A stretch of DNA of 64,000 bases from Sphingomonas hominis (GCF_013328205.1 NZ_JABULH010000005.1:124001-188000); one strand, 5' to 3'. Shown: positions 46,092 through 55,144, numbered from the stretch's first letter. Notes: generated from the letters alone by a model not told the origin. Made by a program: numbers and translations.

Positions 46092-46814
46092 ATGATCCTC
46101 GAGTGCCCCGAATGCCGCACCCGCTACCTCGTACCCGACTCCGCGGTCGGCGTGACGGGCCGAACCGTGCGTTGCGCCAATTGCCGGCACAGCTGGTTCC
46201 AGGAAGGCGCCGCGCTTCCGCCACTTCCGCTCTCGGGCACCACGACGCCGACCGCGCCCGACGCGCTCTCCGGGACCACCAAAGGCTTCGCACCCGCCGG
46301 CTACGCGCCATCGCCGACGATTGATCCGACGCCGACGGACGAGGCAAGCTACGACGCCTTCGCGCACCGCCCGCCGTTCCGCCCGCGGCGCAACATGGCG
46401 CGCGTCCGCACGATTGCGTCGATCGCGGCGGGGCTGATCATGCTGGCGCTGGTCGGCGTAATCCTGTGGACCACCGCGCCTGGATTGGCGCAGCAGGCCG
46501 GCTTCAACATCGGTCCGGCACAGTCGCCGCTCCGCATCGTCGACAATCCGATCGAGCGACGGCAGATGACCAACGGGTCGGAATTGTTCGCGGTCAGCGG
46601 GCGGATCACCAACCCATCCTCCGCCTCGCAGCGCGTCCCCGACCTGCGCGCCGACCTGCGCGACGAACGCGGCCGGGTGGTGTTCAGCTGGACGATCACC
46701 CCGCAGCAGCGCACTTTGCCCGCCAATGGCGCGATCGATTTCAACTCGGCACAGGTCGACGTGCCGCCGTCATCGAAGCGGCTGGACCTGACCTTCGTCG
46801 GCGAAGCGAGCTGA
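46092..46814 (+). CDS. Zinc-ribbon (MJ0042) / DUF3426 membrane protein
   Basis: A 240-residue protein. The N-terminal ribbon is CPECRTRYLVPDSAVG with CANCRHSWFQ (Cys5, 8, 28, 31 by count). A disordered Pro/Thr section leads to one transmembrane helix (IASIAAGLIMLALVGVILW), and an outer domain of DUF3426 type has LFAVSGRITNPSSASQRVPDLRADLRDE. Homologues often sit beside ftsE in alphaproteobacteria; role unknown, possibly in envelope assembly. Confidence 0.85.
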   Translation: MILECPECRTRYLVPDSAVGVTGRTVRCANCRHSWFQEGAALPPLPLSGTTTPTAPDALSGTTKGFAPAGYAPSPTIDPTPTDEASYDAFAHRPPFRPRRNMARVRTIASIAAGLIMLALVGVILWTTAPGLAQQAGFNIGPAQSPLRIVDNPIERRQMTNGSELFAVSGRITNPSSASQRVPDLRADLRDERGRVVFSWTITPQQRTLPANGAIDFNSAQVDVPPSSKRLDLTFVGEAS

Positions 46815-46849
46815 CCGCGCAAATCGTGTCAACTCACGCACAATCGGCG

Positions 46850-46878
46850 TTGCCAGGGTCGAAGTGCTTTGCTAGAGG
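46850..46878 (+). promoter_or_regulatory. Promoter of tRNA-Leu
   Basis: TTGCCA (46850-46855) and TAGAGG (46873-46878) are separated by 17 bases, about 43 bases upstream of the mature tRNA. Judged by eye. Confidence 0.45.
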
Positions 46879-46921
46879 CCCGCTCCTGCCAGTCGCCGGG
46901 CCTGCCCGGTGAACAACACGT

Positions 46922-47008
46922 GCGGTCGTGGCGGAACTGGTAGACGCGCAACGTTGAGGTCGTTGTGGCCGAAAGGCCGTGGAAGTTCGAGTCTTCTCGA
47001 CCGCACCA
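46922..47008 (+). tRNA. tRNA-Leu (anticodon GAG), CCA encoded
   Basis: An 87-base class II tRNA: acceptor GCGGTCG pairs with CGACCGC, followed by A and CCA. The D-arm carries GGAACTGGTAGAC; the anticodon stem CAACG/CGTTG encloses the loop TTGAGGT, anticodon GAG at 46956-46958; the long variable arm is GGCCGAAAGGCC; the T-loop reads GTTCGAGTC. It reads CUC/CUU codons. Confidence 0.97.
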
Positions 47009-47153
47009 TTTCTCGCTCTGTGGAGAGCGGGATCGATAACCGCCCGGCAGCGTCGGGTGTGATTCCCTCATCGCCTCACTGCTCGTCGCTCCTCCTGGCG
47101 CGGTGTCGCGCAGGTGCGTGGGCCCGAACGAAGCCGGTGCGCGTTCGACCGTC

Positions 47154-48230
47154 ATGGCATCGGCCGACTTTGTGACACCCTATATCAACGCGATCGGCAC
47201 GGCTGTTCCGTCCCACGACATCCACGCGGCCTTTATCGGCTGGGCGCGCGAGCGTTTGCCAATCGCGCAGCGCAAGCTGTTCGACCGCATGGCCGCGCGT
47301 GCCGCGATCGGTCATCGCTGGTCGGTGCTGCCGGAAGACGCCGGGTCACCGGTCGGGGACACCGGTTTCTACGCCGACACGCCGCACCCGGGCACTGCCG
47401 CGCGAATGTCGCTCTACGCACAGGCGGCACCCGAACTGGCGCTGAGTGCGATCGAGCGGCTGCGCGATCAGGTCCCGATCGACGATGCGACTCACCTGGT
47501 GGTCGCCAGTTGCACCGGCTTCGTTGCGCCCGGCATCGATCAGATCATCGCGCGACAATTAAGCCTCTCGCCCGCGATCGAGCGTACGCTGATCGGCTTC
47601 ATGGGGTGCTACGCCGCGGTCGCGGCGCTGCGCACCGCGCGGCATATCGTGCGATCGGACCCCGCCGCGCGCGTGCTGGTGGTCACGGTCGAGCTCTCCA
47701 CGCTGCACCTGCAAGCCGTCGACGAGATCGAACCATTGCTGGCGATGCTTCAATTCGGCGACGGCGCGGCCGCGGCGATGGTGTCTGCCGAGCGCCGCGG
47801 CCTCGCGATCGGTCAACCGTTCGCGACCACGCTCGCCAAGTCGGACCGTTTAATCCGCTGGGACATCACCGACGCCGGCTTCGCGATGCATCTGTCGGGC
47901 GAGGTGCCCGGCCGGATCGCCGCCGCGCTGGCCGATCCGGTGCTGGTCGACGCGATCACCGCGGGACAGGACGCCACCTCTATCGATGGCTGGGCGGTGC
48001 ACGCCGGCGGACGCTCGATTCTCGACGCGGTCGAGCATGGGCTGTCGCTCGACGCCGACGCCCTCGACGATTCGCGTGCGGTGCTGGTGGACAATGGCAA
48101 CATGTCGTCGGCGACGCTGATGTTCGTGCTCGCGCGTGTGCTCGCGCGGTCCGACGTGCGCCGCGGCGTTGCGCTCGCCTTCGGGCCCGGTCTCGCTGCC
48201 GAGGGTTTCGCGTTCGGTCCGTCGGCATGA
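47154..48230 (+). CDS. Type III polyketide synthase (chalcone/stilbene synthase family)
   Basis: A 358-residue thiolase-fold enzyme. The triad is Cys152 in LIGFMGCYAAVAAL, His283 in GWAVHAGGRSILDAVE and Asn316 in DNGNMSSATLMF, at the usual positions. SCTGFVAPGIDQIIARQL is the conserved front block. It condenses acyl-CoA starters with malonyl-CoA; the bacterial lineage with a methyltransferase and flavoprotein is known to give alkylresorcinols, alkylpyrones or their quinones. ATG 47154 is chosen. It is followed with a 4-base overlap by the methyltransferase. Confidence 0.88.
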   Translation: MASADFVTPYINAIGTAVPSHDIHAAFIGWARERLPIAQRKLFDRMAARAAIGHRWSVLPEDAGSPVGDTGFYADTPHPGTAARMSLYAQAAPELALSAIERLRDQVPIDDATHLVVASCTGFVAPGIDQIIARQLSLSPAIERTLIGFMGCYAAVAALRTARHIVRSDPAARVLVVTVELSTLHLQAVDEIEPLLAMLQFGDGAAAAMVSAERRGLAIGQPFATTLAKSDRLIRWDITDAGFAMHLSGEVPGRIAAALADPVLVDAITAGQDATSIDGWAVHAGGRSILDAVEHGLSLDADALDDSRAVLVDNGNMSSATLMFVLARVLARSDVRRGVALAFGPGLAAEGFAFGPSA

Positions 48231-48913
48231 TCGCGCTCGCCGAACGCGCCGAGGGCGAGGAGTTGATGGACGCCGACGATCTACCGGCGGACACCTATGC
48301 CGCGGTGGTGCGCGACCTTGCCTGCGTCAACGCGGTAACGCTGGCCGCGCGACCGACGCTCGCGTTCCTGCACGCCCACACACGTCCTGGCAATCGCTAT
48401 CGCCTGCTCGACGTCGGGTTCGGTGACGGCGACATGTTGCGGCGGATCGCGCGTTGGGGCGCACGGCGTGGCATCGTGTTCGATCTCGTCGGTATCGATC
48501 TCAATCCACGCAGCGAACTGGCCGCGCGCGCCGACACGCCGGCCGCGCTCGCCATCGATTATCGCACCGGCGACTATGCCGGATTGGCGGACGAGCCGTG
48601 GGACTTCATCGTCTCCAGCCTGGTCGCGCACCACATGACGACCGCGCAGCTCGTCGCGTTTCTGCGCTTCATGCATGACCATGCGCGCGTCGGGTGGCTC
48701 GTCAACGACCTCCATCGCCACCGTTTCGCGCATGCCGGTTGGCCGTTGCTCGCGCGGCTGTTCCGCTGGCACCCAATCGTCCGGCACGACGGCCATCTCT
48801 CCATCGCGCGCAGCTATCGTCCAGCCGAGTGGCAGCCGTTGCTCGATCAGGCAGGTGTCGCCGCGCGCGTGTTCACCGCTTTTCCGTTCCGGCTGTGCGT
48901 CGCGCGGCCCTGA
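48227..48913 (+). CDS. Class I SAM-dependent methyltransferase (PKS-operon tailoring enzyme)
   Basis: A 228-residue protein with motif I YRLLDVGFGDGDMLRRIARW, the acidic residue in LVGIDLNPRSEL and WDFIVSSLVAHHMTTAQLVAFLRFMH. The start overlaps the polyketide synthase stop by four bases. By context it methylates the polyketide-derived ring, as SrsB does in Streptomyces phenolic lipid synthesis; this is inference. Its 3' end is shared by 19 bases with the next gene. Confidence 0.8.
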   Translation: MIALAERAEGEELMDADDLPADTYAAVVRDLACVNAVTLAARPTLAFLHAHTRPGNRYRLLDVGFGDGDMLRRIARWGARRGIVFDLVGIDLNPRSELAARADTPAALAIDYRTGDYAGLADEPWDFIVSSLVAHHMTTAQLVAFLRFMHDHARVGWLVNDLHRHRFAHAGWPLLARLFRWHPIVRHDGHLSIARSYRPAEWQPLLDQAGVAARVFTAFPFRLCVARP

Positions 48914-49983
48914 TCGTCGGCGGTGGCCCCGCAGGCAGCGCCGCCGCGATCACGCTCGCGCGCGGCGGACACGCGCCGTTGCTGGTGGAGCGCACGCGCG
49001 AAACCGCCGATGCGCTGTGCGGCGGCTTCATCAGTTGGCGCACGATTGAGACGCTGGAACGGCTCGGCATCGACCCCGACGCGCTCACCCCAATGCGGAT
49101 CACCCGCGCGCGCATCTTTGCGGCAGGCCGCCGTGGCGAAGCGCGGCTGCCGCGACCGGCCCTGGCCGTGTCGCGGCGCCGGCTCGACACGCTGCTGCTC
49201 GCCCATGCCGAGACGCTGGGCGTCGCGGTTGAGCGCGGCGTGACGGTGCGCAAGGTTGCCGAGCACGCGGTCAGCACCGCCGACGGCGCGACGCTCGCCG
49301 CCGACGCCTTGTTCCTCGCCAGCGGCAAGCACGACATTCGCGGCGGCGCACGCCCTGCGGAGGCGCGAGGCAGTGATCCGACGCTCGGGCTCCGTGTACG
49401 GCTGGCACCCTCTCCCGCATTGGCGCGGTTGGTCGGTGACGCGATCGAGCTGCACCTGTTCGACCGCGGCTACTGCGGCGTCGTGTTGCAGGAAGATGGC
49501 AGCGCCAACGCCTGCATGGCGGTGCACCGCTCGCGCTTACGAGAGGCAGGCAGCCCGGAAGCGCTGCTACGCGACCTAATGCATGAGGCGCCGCAATTGG
49601 GCGAACGGCTCGCCGGCGGATGGAGCGCGATCGATGCGATCGCCAACGTGCCCTATGGTTGGCGGACCGAACGGACGACATCTGGTGTGTTTCGGCTGGG
49701 CGATCAGGCAGCGGTGATCCCGTCGCTGGCCGGCGAGGGCATGGGGATCGCGCTCGCCAGCGGCCGATCGGCGGCGCAGGCGATGGTCGCGCATGGTGCA
49801 GCGGGCGCGGCGGCGTGGCAGCAGCGGTTCGCGCGCGCGGTCGCCGCGCCGTTGCGCAACGCTGGGGCGGTCTGGGCGCTGTCGGACCGGCGCGCGTCGG
49901 CCGCCTTGCTGCCGTTCGCCGCCCGCGTACCCGGCGCGCTGGCGATGGTGGCGGCCAGCACGCGGGTACCTGCGCTCGATTAG
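48895..49983 (+). CDS. FAD-dependent oxidoreductase, geranylgeranyl-reductase/hydroxylase family
   Basis: A 362-residue flavoprotein. The dinucleotide fold is ALIVGGGPAGSAAAITLARG; CGGFISWRTIETLERLG follows, and the FAD-phosphate motif is GDQAAVIPSLAGEGMGIALA. GTG 48895 is the only fitting start, inside the methyltransferase tail. In the operon its likely role is to hydroxylate or dehydrogenate the polyketide ring to a quinone, like SrsC; prenyl reduction is the alternative from its closest annotation group. Membrane segments are absent. Confidence 0.8.
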   Translation: MRRAALIVGGGPAGSAAAITLARGGHAPLLVERTRETADALCGGFISWRTIETLERLGIDPDALTPMRITRARIFAAGRRGEARLPRPALAVSRRRLDTLLLAHAETLGVAVERGVTVRKVAEHAVSTADGATLAADALFLASGKHDIRGGARPAEARGSDPTLGLRVRLAPSPALARLVGDAIELHLFDRGYCGVVLQEDGSANACMAVHRSRLREAGSPEALLRDLMHEAPQLGERLAGGWSAIDAIANVPYGWRTERTTSGVFRLGDQAAVIPSLAGEGMGIALASGRSAAQAMVAHGAAGAAAWQQRFARAVAAPLRNAGAVWALSDRRASAALLPFAARVPGALAMVAASTRVPALD

Positions 49984-50063
49984 CTGCCGATCCGCACCGA
50001 TCGGCCACGCCGGGCATGACTTGTTAAGCATCGCTCAAGCCTCTATCCGCCAGGGCCGACGCC

Positions 50064-52211
50064 ATGGCCCGCGCCCGTCCCTCCTCATCCCGCAAGCGCT
50101 CCAAGACCCGCTCTCCGTGGCGGCGGCGCTGGTCGATCGCGTGGAAGTCGCTGGTCGTGCTCGCCTTGGTCGCACTCGGCGCGCTCGTCACCGCGGTTTA
50201 TGTCGCGCGGGCGCAATTGCCGAGCTTCGAGGATCTGAAGTCCTCACCCAACGGGCAGATGATCCGCGTTCACGCCGCCGATGGCTCGGTGATCGTGTCG
50301 CTCGGGCCGAGCTACGGCGAGTGGTTGCCGATCGACCGCATTCCCAGCGTGATGCAGCGCGCGATGATCTCGGTCGAAGATCGTCGCTTCTACAGCCATT
50401 TGGGCGTCGATCCGGTCGGCGTGGCGCGATCGGTCGACGTGCGCGTGCGGCGCGGGCGCTGGACCCAGGGCGGCTCGACGATCACGCAGCAGCTCGCGCG
50501 CAACATCTTCCTGAATTCAGCCAAGAAGTTCGGCCGCAAGTTCCGCGAGGCGATCCTGGCGCTGGCGATGGAGCGAAAATTTTCCAAGGACCAGATCCTC
50601 GAATTGTACCTGAACAAGGTCTATTTCGGTGGCGGTGCGTACGGCATCGACGCGGCGTCCAGGCGCTTCTTCGGTCACGGCGCGGACGAGCTGAACCTGT
50701 CCGAAGCCGCGATCGTCGCCGGGCTGGTCAAGGCGCCGTCGAGCTACTCGCCGACCGCTGACGCCGAGGCCGCAGTCGGCCGCGCCGGCGTGGTGATCGA
50801 GACGATGCGCGAGACGGGCGCGATCACGCCGTCGGAGGCCGCATCCGCCGATCCGCAGGCGGTCAAGCTCGCCCCCGCCCCGCGCCAGAACAGCGTGCGC
50901 TATTTCACTGATTGGGCATTGCCGCAGCTCGAGTTGTTGATCGACGAGACGGTCAAGCCGCTCGAAGTGTGGACCACGATCGACACGTCGATGCAGCGCG
51001 ACGCCGATGCAGCGATCCGGCAGAACGTGCCCAAGGGCGCGCAAGGTGCGCTGGTCGCGATCGACCGCGATGGGGCCGTGCGCGCGATGGTTGGCGGTAC
51101 CGACTACGTGAGTTCGATCTATAACCGCGCGACGCAAGCGGTGCGCCAGCCGGGATCGGCGTTCAAGCTGTTCGTGTATCTCGCCGCGATCGAGGCGGGG
51201 AAGACGCCCGAAGACAAGGAACTCGACGCACCGGTCACGATCGACGGGTGGAGCCCGCGCAACGATTCGCGCCGCAACTCGGGGCAAGTGACGTTGCGCA
51301 CCGCCTTCGCTTATTCGCTCAACACCGTCGCGGCGAAGCTGGGGCAGGCGGTAGGGTTCCAAACGGTAGCGGACATGGCGCGCCGCTTCGGCATCACCAC
51401 GCGCGTCAACACGCATCCCTCGATGGTGCTCGGCACATCGGAAGTGCGGCTGATCGACATGACGCGCGCCTTCGCCAGCGTCGCGAACAAGGGCGTGGCG
51501 ATCACCCCCTACGCAATCACCAAGGTGACGAGCGACGGCGAGACGATCTATACGCACGAGGTCGACCGCAGCCGCGTGCTGGTCGCCCCTGACGTCGCCG
51601 CGCGCATGACCGACCTGCTCCAGACCGCAGTCAACACCGGCACCGGTCGCGCGGCGCAGATCGGGCGACCCGTCGCGGGCAAGACGGGCACCACCACCTC
51701 GGGCAAGGACGGCTGGTTCCTCGGCTTTTCGTCGGGCATGACGACGGGCGTGTGGATGGGGCGCGACGATGCGCGGCCGATCGCTGGGCTGCACGGCGGT
51801 ACCGCGCCGGCGAAGGCCTTTGCCGCATTCATGAGCCGCGCGGTCGCCAATCGCCCGATCGAGGAGTTCGACACCAAGGTGACGCTGCCCGAATGGCAGC
51901 TCGAACCCGATGAGGAAGCGTATTTCGGCTCACCCGACAACGGCACGTTCGTCGATGACGACGGCAATCCGCCATCGGCATCCGAACCGACGGTGCGCGA
52001 GCAGCCGCAGCGCGCGAACCCGGACGAGCCACAGCCGGTCGACGGCGACGAGCAGCGGCTTGATCAGGACTGGATCGACCGCGTCACCAACAGGCGGCGT
52101 GATCCCGCGCGCCCAGCACCCCCGACAGTGCGCGAACCCGCACCGCAGGCGGGTGAGCGACGCTACCCGCCCCGCGCCGAACCTTCGGACGACGAACGAC
52201 CATACCAGTGA
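50064..52211 (+). CDS. Penicillin-binding protein 1A family (bifunctional)
   Basis: A 715-residue class A PBP. After an arginine-rich start there is one membrane helix (SLVVLALVALGALVTAVYVA). The glycosyltransferase domain has SVEDRRFYSHLGVDPVGVAR and QGGSTITQQLARNIFL; the transpeptidase has SxxK in RQPGSAFKLFVYL, SxN in YSLNTVAAKLG and KTGTTTSGKDGWFLGFS. The tail is Pro/Arg-rich and disordered. It makes and cross-links peptidoglycan. The last 49 bases overlap the convergent metalloprotease gene. Confidence 0.92.
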   Translation: MARARPSSSRKRSKTRSPWRRRWSIAWKSLVVLALVALGALVTAVYVARAQLPSFEDLKSSPNGQMIRVHAADGSVIVSLGPSYGEWLPIDRIPSVMQRAMISVEDRRFYSHLGVDPVGVARSVDVRVRRGRWTQGGSTITQQLARNIFLNSAKKFGRKFREAILALAMERKFSKDQILELYLNKVYFGGGAYGIDAASRRFFGHGADELNLSEAAIVAGLVKAPSSYSPTADAEAAVGRAGVVIETMRETGAITPSEAASADPQAVKLAPAPRQNSVRYFTDWALPQLELLIDETVKPLEVWTTIDTSMQRDADAAIRQNVPKGAQGALVAIDRDGAVRAMVGGTDYVSSIYNRATQAVRQPGSAFKLFVYLAAIEAGKTPEDKELDAPVTIDGWSPRNDSRRNSGQVTLRTAFAYSLNTVAAKLGQAVGFQTVADMARRFGITTRVNTHPSMVLGTSEVRLIDMTRAFASVANKGVAITPYAITKVTSDGETIYTHEVDRSRVLVAPDVAARMTDLLQTAVNTGTGRAAQIGRPVAGKTGTTTSGKDGWFLGFSSGMTTGVWMGRDDARPIAGLHGGTAPAKAFAAFMSRAVANRPIEEFDTKVTLPEWQLEPDEEAYFGSPDNGTFVDDDGNPPSASEPTVREQPQRANPDEPQPVDGDEQRLDQDWIDRVTNRRRDPARPAPPTVREPAPQAGERRYPPRAEPSDDERPYQ

Positions 52212-52864
52212 AGCCTGGCGCCGTGCTGGCGTAGCCACTGCCGCTCAGGCGTAGGATCGCGCCCGAACAGTTCGGCCACCAGCGCGTGAAACGCCGGCCC
52301 GTGATTCATATGGACGCGGTGTGCGACCTCGTGTGCGGCGGTGGCCCGGCGTACGGTGCGCGGCGCGAGTGCGAGGCGCCAATTGTAGCGGATTGCACCG
52401 CTCGACGCGCAACTCCCCCAGCGGCCACGCGGATCGGCGACGCTTACCTGCGTCACGCTCACTCCGGCGCGCTCGGCGTAGAAAGCGGTATCGGCGACCA
52501 GTAGAGCGAGCGACTGCTGCCTTACCCACGTCGCGACGCGCGCCTCGACTCGGTCGATCGGCCCCCCGACGACGAGCGTCGCGCCATCGCGCTCGACCCT
52601 GCGCAGCGCCTCCGCCTGCCAGACGATCGAGAGGTTTTCATCGTCGAGCGGCAGCGTCGCACCCGGCACGAACGGGCGCGCCTGCGGCAGCACGTCACGC
52701 TGCTGCGCGATCCATTCCTCCTTCGACCTCGCCCAGGCCATCATCGGCGCGAGCGCCGCGCGTTTGGGGATGGTCAGCCGGACACGACCGGTTACCGGAT
52801 CGAACGACAGCTTCGCCCGGCGCGCGCGTGGGTGGCGAACGACCTCAATCGCGTCGTCTTCCAC
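52163..52864 (-). CDS. YgjP-like (DUF45/SprT-like) metallopeptidase
   Basis: A 233-residue protein with the zincin motif ATAAHEVAHRVHMNHGPAFHALVAELFG, where HEVAH supplies two zinc ligands and the following His the third, preceded by WGSCASSGAIRYNWRLALAPR, the strong YgjP family block. Start GTG 52864 (VEDDAIEVVRHPRARRAKLS) gives normal size. Function in proteolysis is assumed from the motif. It lies five bases beyond the YcgN-family stop. Confidence 0.85.
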   Translation of the reverse strand: MEDDAIEVVRHPRARRAKLSFDPVTGRVRLTIPKRAALAPMMAWARSKEEWIAQQRDVLPQARPFVPGATLPLDDENLSIVWQAEALRRVERDGATLVVGGPIDRVEARVATWVRQQSLALLVADTAFYAERAGVSVTQVSVADPRGRWGSCASSGAIRYNWRLALAPRTVRRATAAHEVAHRVHMNHGPAFHALVAELFGRDPTPERQWLRQHGARLHWYGRSSSEGSARGG

Positions 52865-52869
52865 CCGCG

Positions 52870-53304
52870 TTACAACCGACGATCGACCACGTGGTTTTCC
52901 AGGTCGCCGGCATCGTCCTCGCTGATCGTCCAGCCGCGTACCGACTCGCCCGCGCGGTGTACCGCGTCGCGGTCGCCGCTGTTGAGATAATGCCACTCGG
53001 GCAACGGCTCACCGTTGGCGCGCAGGCGATAGGCGCAGGTCGAGGGCAGCCAGTCGATCTGGTCGACGTTGCCGTTGGTCAGCCGCACGCACTCGCTCAC
53101 ATAAGCGCGGCGGTTGCGGTAGTTGGAGCATTGCCCGCTGCGCCGATCGAGCAGGCGACACGCGACGTTGGTGGCGTACATCTCACCCGTCTCGTCATCC
53201 TCCAATTTGTGCAGGCAGCATTTGCCGCAACCGTCGCACAACGCTTCCCATTGCGCGCGATCGAGCTTCGACAACGGCGTGTCTTCCCAGAAACGCGCGC
53301 TCAC
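52870..53304 (-). CDS. YcgN family cysteine-cluster protein
   Basis: A 144-residue protein with LDRAQWEALCDGCGKCCLHKLED, then TNVACRLLDRRSGQCSNYRNRR and YVSECVRLT; the eight spaced cysteines are the family hallmark and likely bind iron-sulfur or zinc. YLNSGDRDAVHRAGESVRGW is the C-terminal block. Start GTG 53304 overlaps the SCO stop (GTGA). Function unknown. Confidence 0.88.
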   Translation of the reverse strand: MSARFWEDTPLSKLDRAQWEALCDGCGKCCLHKLEDDETGEMYATNVACRLLDRRSGQCSNYRNRRAYVSECVRLTNGNVDQIDWLPSTCAYRLRANGEPLPEWHYLNSGDRDAVHRAGESVRGWTISEDDAGDLENHVVDRRL

Positions 53305-53897
53305 TTCGCCCACTTCGCGATCTCGTCCACCAGCGCCTGCGGCGGTGTCTCGGGCAGCAGCGCGAGCGGTTTGCCCGCGGGGTCCATCAGGTAAATTTGT
53401 CGGCTGTGTTCCATAAGGTAACCGTCCTGCGTGCCTTTGCCGCGCGCGAAGAATACGCCGTATTCCTTGGCGACGCGCGCGATCTCCGCCGCACTGCCGG
53501 TCAGCCCGATCATGCGCGGGTGGAACGCGGCGACGAACTGCTTGAGCACCGCGGGCGTGTCACGCGCAGGATCGATGCTGACGAAGATCGGCACGACACG
53601 CGCCGCGAGCGTCGGGTCGCTCTTCTCAAGCAGGCGCAAGCCGGCACCGATATTTTGCGCATCGGTCGGACAGACGTCGGGGCAGAAGGTGTAGCCGAAG
53701 TACATGATGCGGTAGCGCCCGGCGAAATCGTCGTCGGTGACCGTGCGGCCGTTCTGGTCGACCAGCGTGAACGGTCCCCCGATCCGTGCACCGGCTAGTG
53801 GCGGCTGGGCGGGCGTCGACGCAACTGGCGACGAGCAGGACGAGAGCGCCGCCGCGAGCAGCGCGGCCGGGGCGAGCATCAGACGGGGCATGTACAT
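53301..53897 (-). CDS. SCO1/SenC family protein, lipoprotein
   Basis: A 198-residue protein with lipobox LSSC (Cys21), then a thioredoxin-like domain. Copper ligands are FCPDVC (Cys72, Cys76) and His164 in LMEHSRQIYL. It delivers copper to cytochrome oxidase subunit II or acts as a thiol-disulfide partner in the periplasm. An ATG two codons downstream (53891) is also possible. First of a three-gene run with ycgN-like and ygjP-like genes. Confidence 0.9.
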   Translation of the reverse strand: MYMPRLMLAPAALLAAALSSCSSPVASTPAQPPLAGARIGGPFTLVDQNGRTVTDDDFAGRYRIMYFGYTFCPDVCPTDAQNIGAGLRLLEKSDPTLAARVVPIFVSIDPARDTPAVLKQFVAAFHPRMIGLTGSAAEIARVAKEYGVFFARGKGTQDGYLMEHSRQIYLMDPAGKPLALLPETPPQALVDEIAKWAK

Positions 53898-53993
53898 GGT
53901 GCGTCCAGCATTGATTGGTTATACGATGGGGAGCAAGTGCATGTTCGCCAAGGCGTTCGTCGCCCTTTCGTCATTGTCATCCGAGCGAGGCCC

Positions 53994-54590
53994 ATGTTCC
54001 GTTCCGCCCTATTCGCCGCCGCCGCGATCCTAGTCGCCGCTCCGGTCGCAGCGCAGCAGCAATCGGCCAGCTACAAGTTCCTGCAAGCGGTACGCAGCGG
54101 CGATGGCACGGTTGTGACGCAGTTGGTCGAGCAGCCGGGACAGCGGATCGTCAACACGCGCGACGTGACCAATGGCGAGACCGCGTTGCACATCGTGGTC
54201 AAACGCGGTGACGCGACCTATCTGCGCTACCTGTTGTCGAAGGGTGCCGACCCGAACATTCGCGACAATGCCGGCAACACGCCGATGATGCTAGCTGTGC
54301 AGGGCGGCGAACCCGCGCTGATCGATATCCTTGCTTTGGTGAAGGCGAATGCGAACCTCGGCAATTCGGGTGGCGAGACGCCGCTGATCCGCGCGGTGCA
54401 GCGTCGCGACCTGGCGCTGGTGCGCTCCCTCCTCGCCGCTGGCGCGAACCCGGATCAGACCGACAATGTCGCGGGCATGTCGGCGCGCGATTACGCCAAG
54501 GCCGATCCGCGCGCCGCGCCGGTGCTGAAGGTTCTGTCGGACACTCCCGTAGTCAAGCCGCGCGCGGTGTCCGGACCAACGCTGCGCTGA
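53994..54590 (+). CDS. Exported ankyrin-repeat protein
   Basis: A 198-residue protein with signal peptide MFRSALFAAAAILVAAPVAA and about four ankyrin repeats: NGETALHIVVKRGDATYLRYLLSKGADPN, NAGNTPMMLAVQGGE, GGETPLIRAVQRRDLALVRSLLAAGANPD and a partial last one. It is a periplasmic protein-binding scaffold with unknown partner. ATG 53994 starts the signal peptide; the open frame extends 19 codons further up. Convergent with mmcB, one base apart. Confidence 0.88.
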   Translation: MFRSALFAAAAILVAAPVAAQQQSASYKFLQAVRSGDGTVVTQLVEQPGQRIVNTRDVTNGETALHIVVKRGDATYLRYLLSKGADPNIRDNAGNTPMMLAVQGGEPALIDILALVKANANLGNSGGETPLIRAVQRRDLALVRSLLAAGANPDQTDNVAGMSARDYAKADPRAAPVLKVLSDTPVVKPRAVSGPTLR

Positions 54591-54591
54591 C

Positions 54592-55086
54592 TTACCCGCC
54601 GAACTGCATCGCCTCCGGATCGTGATGCGCGATCAGGCGGCGGGCAGCGCGGCGCGCGAAGGCGAGCGTGCAGCGCTTGCGCACATGCGCGGGCAGCGGG
54701 TCGGTCCGCGCCTCGCGCACGATCTCCGCATCGTAGCGATCGGCGATGATCACGCCGGTGCGCTCGGGCAGGAAGGCGGGTCCGTCGATTGGCGACGCGT
54801 CGAAGCCCGCCGGCACCGCCCAGTAGAAGCGGTCGCAATGCGCGAGATAATCCTGCCACTTGCCGTCGCCGAGCAGGTCGGCGCGCGACACCTTGATCTC
54901 GACGATGACGAGTTGTCCGCGCGCGTCGACCGCCATCAGGTCGGCACGGCGCCCACCCTCCAATGGTACTTCGTGGATGGTGGCGAGATCGTGACGCAGG
55001 AACATGCGCGTCACTCCGCGCGCGACATCAGCGGCGCAGAGCGTATCGCTGGCATGATCCTGGCAGGAGGCGGGCGGCTGCAACAT
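54592..55086 (-). CDS. mmcB: MmcB family DNA repair protein
   Basis: A 164-residue protein: ADVARGVTRMFLRHDLATIHEV, ADLMAVDARGQLVIVEIKVSRADLLGDGKWQDYLAHCDRFYW, a PD-(D/E)xK-type nuclease fold (Asp and Glu-x-Lys in the core), and AFLPERTGVIIADRYDA. In Caulobacter MmcB is induced by mitomycin C and supports repair of damage bypassed by ImuB/DnaE2-type translesion synthesis. A LexA box lies just upstream, matching SOS control. Confidence 0.88.
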   Translation of the reverse strand: MLQPPASCQDHASDTLCAADVARGVTRMFLRHDLATIHEVPLEGGRRADLMAVDARGQLVIVEIKVSRADLLGDGKWQDYLAHCDRFYWAVPAGFDASPIDGPAFLPERTGVIIADRYDAEIVREARTDPLPAHVRKRCTLAFARRAARRLIAHHDPEAMQFGG

Positions 55087-55098
55087 CGCCGACCTTTA

Positions 55099-55113
55099 GA
55101 ACATTGCGAGAAC
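55099..55113 (-). promoter_or_regulatory. LexA (SOS) box in front of mmcB
   Basis: On the minus strand the site is GTTCTCGCAATGTTC, a perfect GTTC-N7-GTTC, the alphaproteobacterial LexA consensus. It is 13 bases upstream of the mmcB start. Confidence 0.85.
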
Positions 55114-55144
55114 GGCGGCTAGCGGCCGTTCGCGCCGGCGCGGC

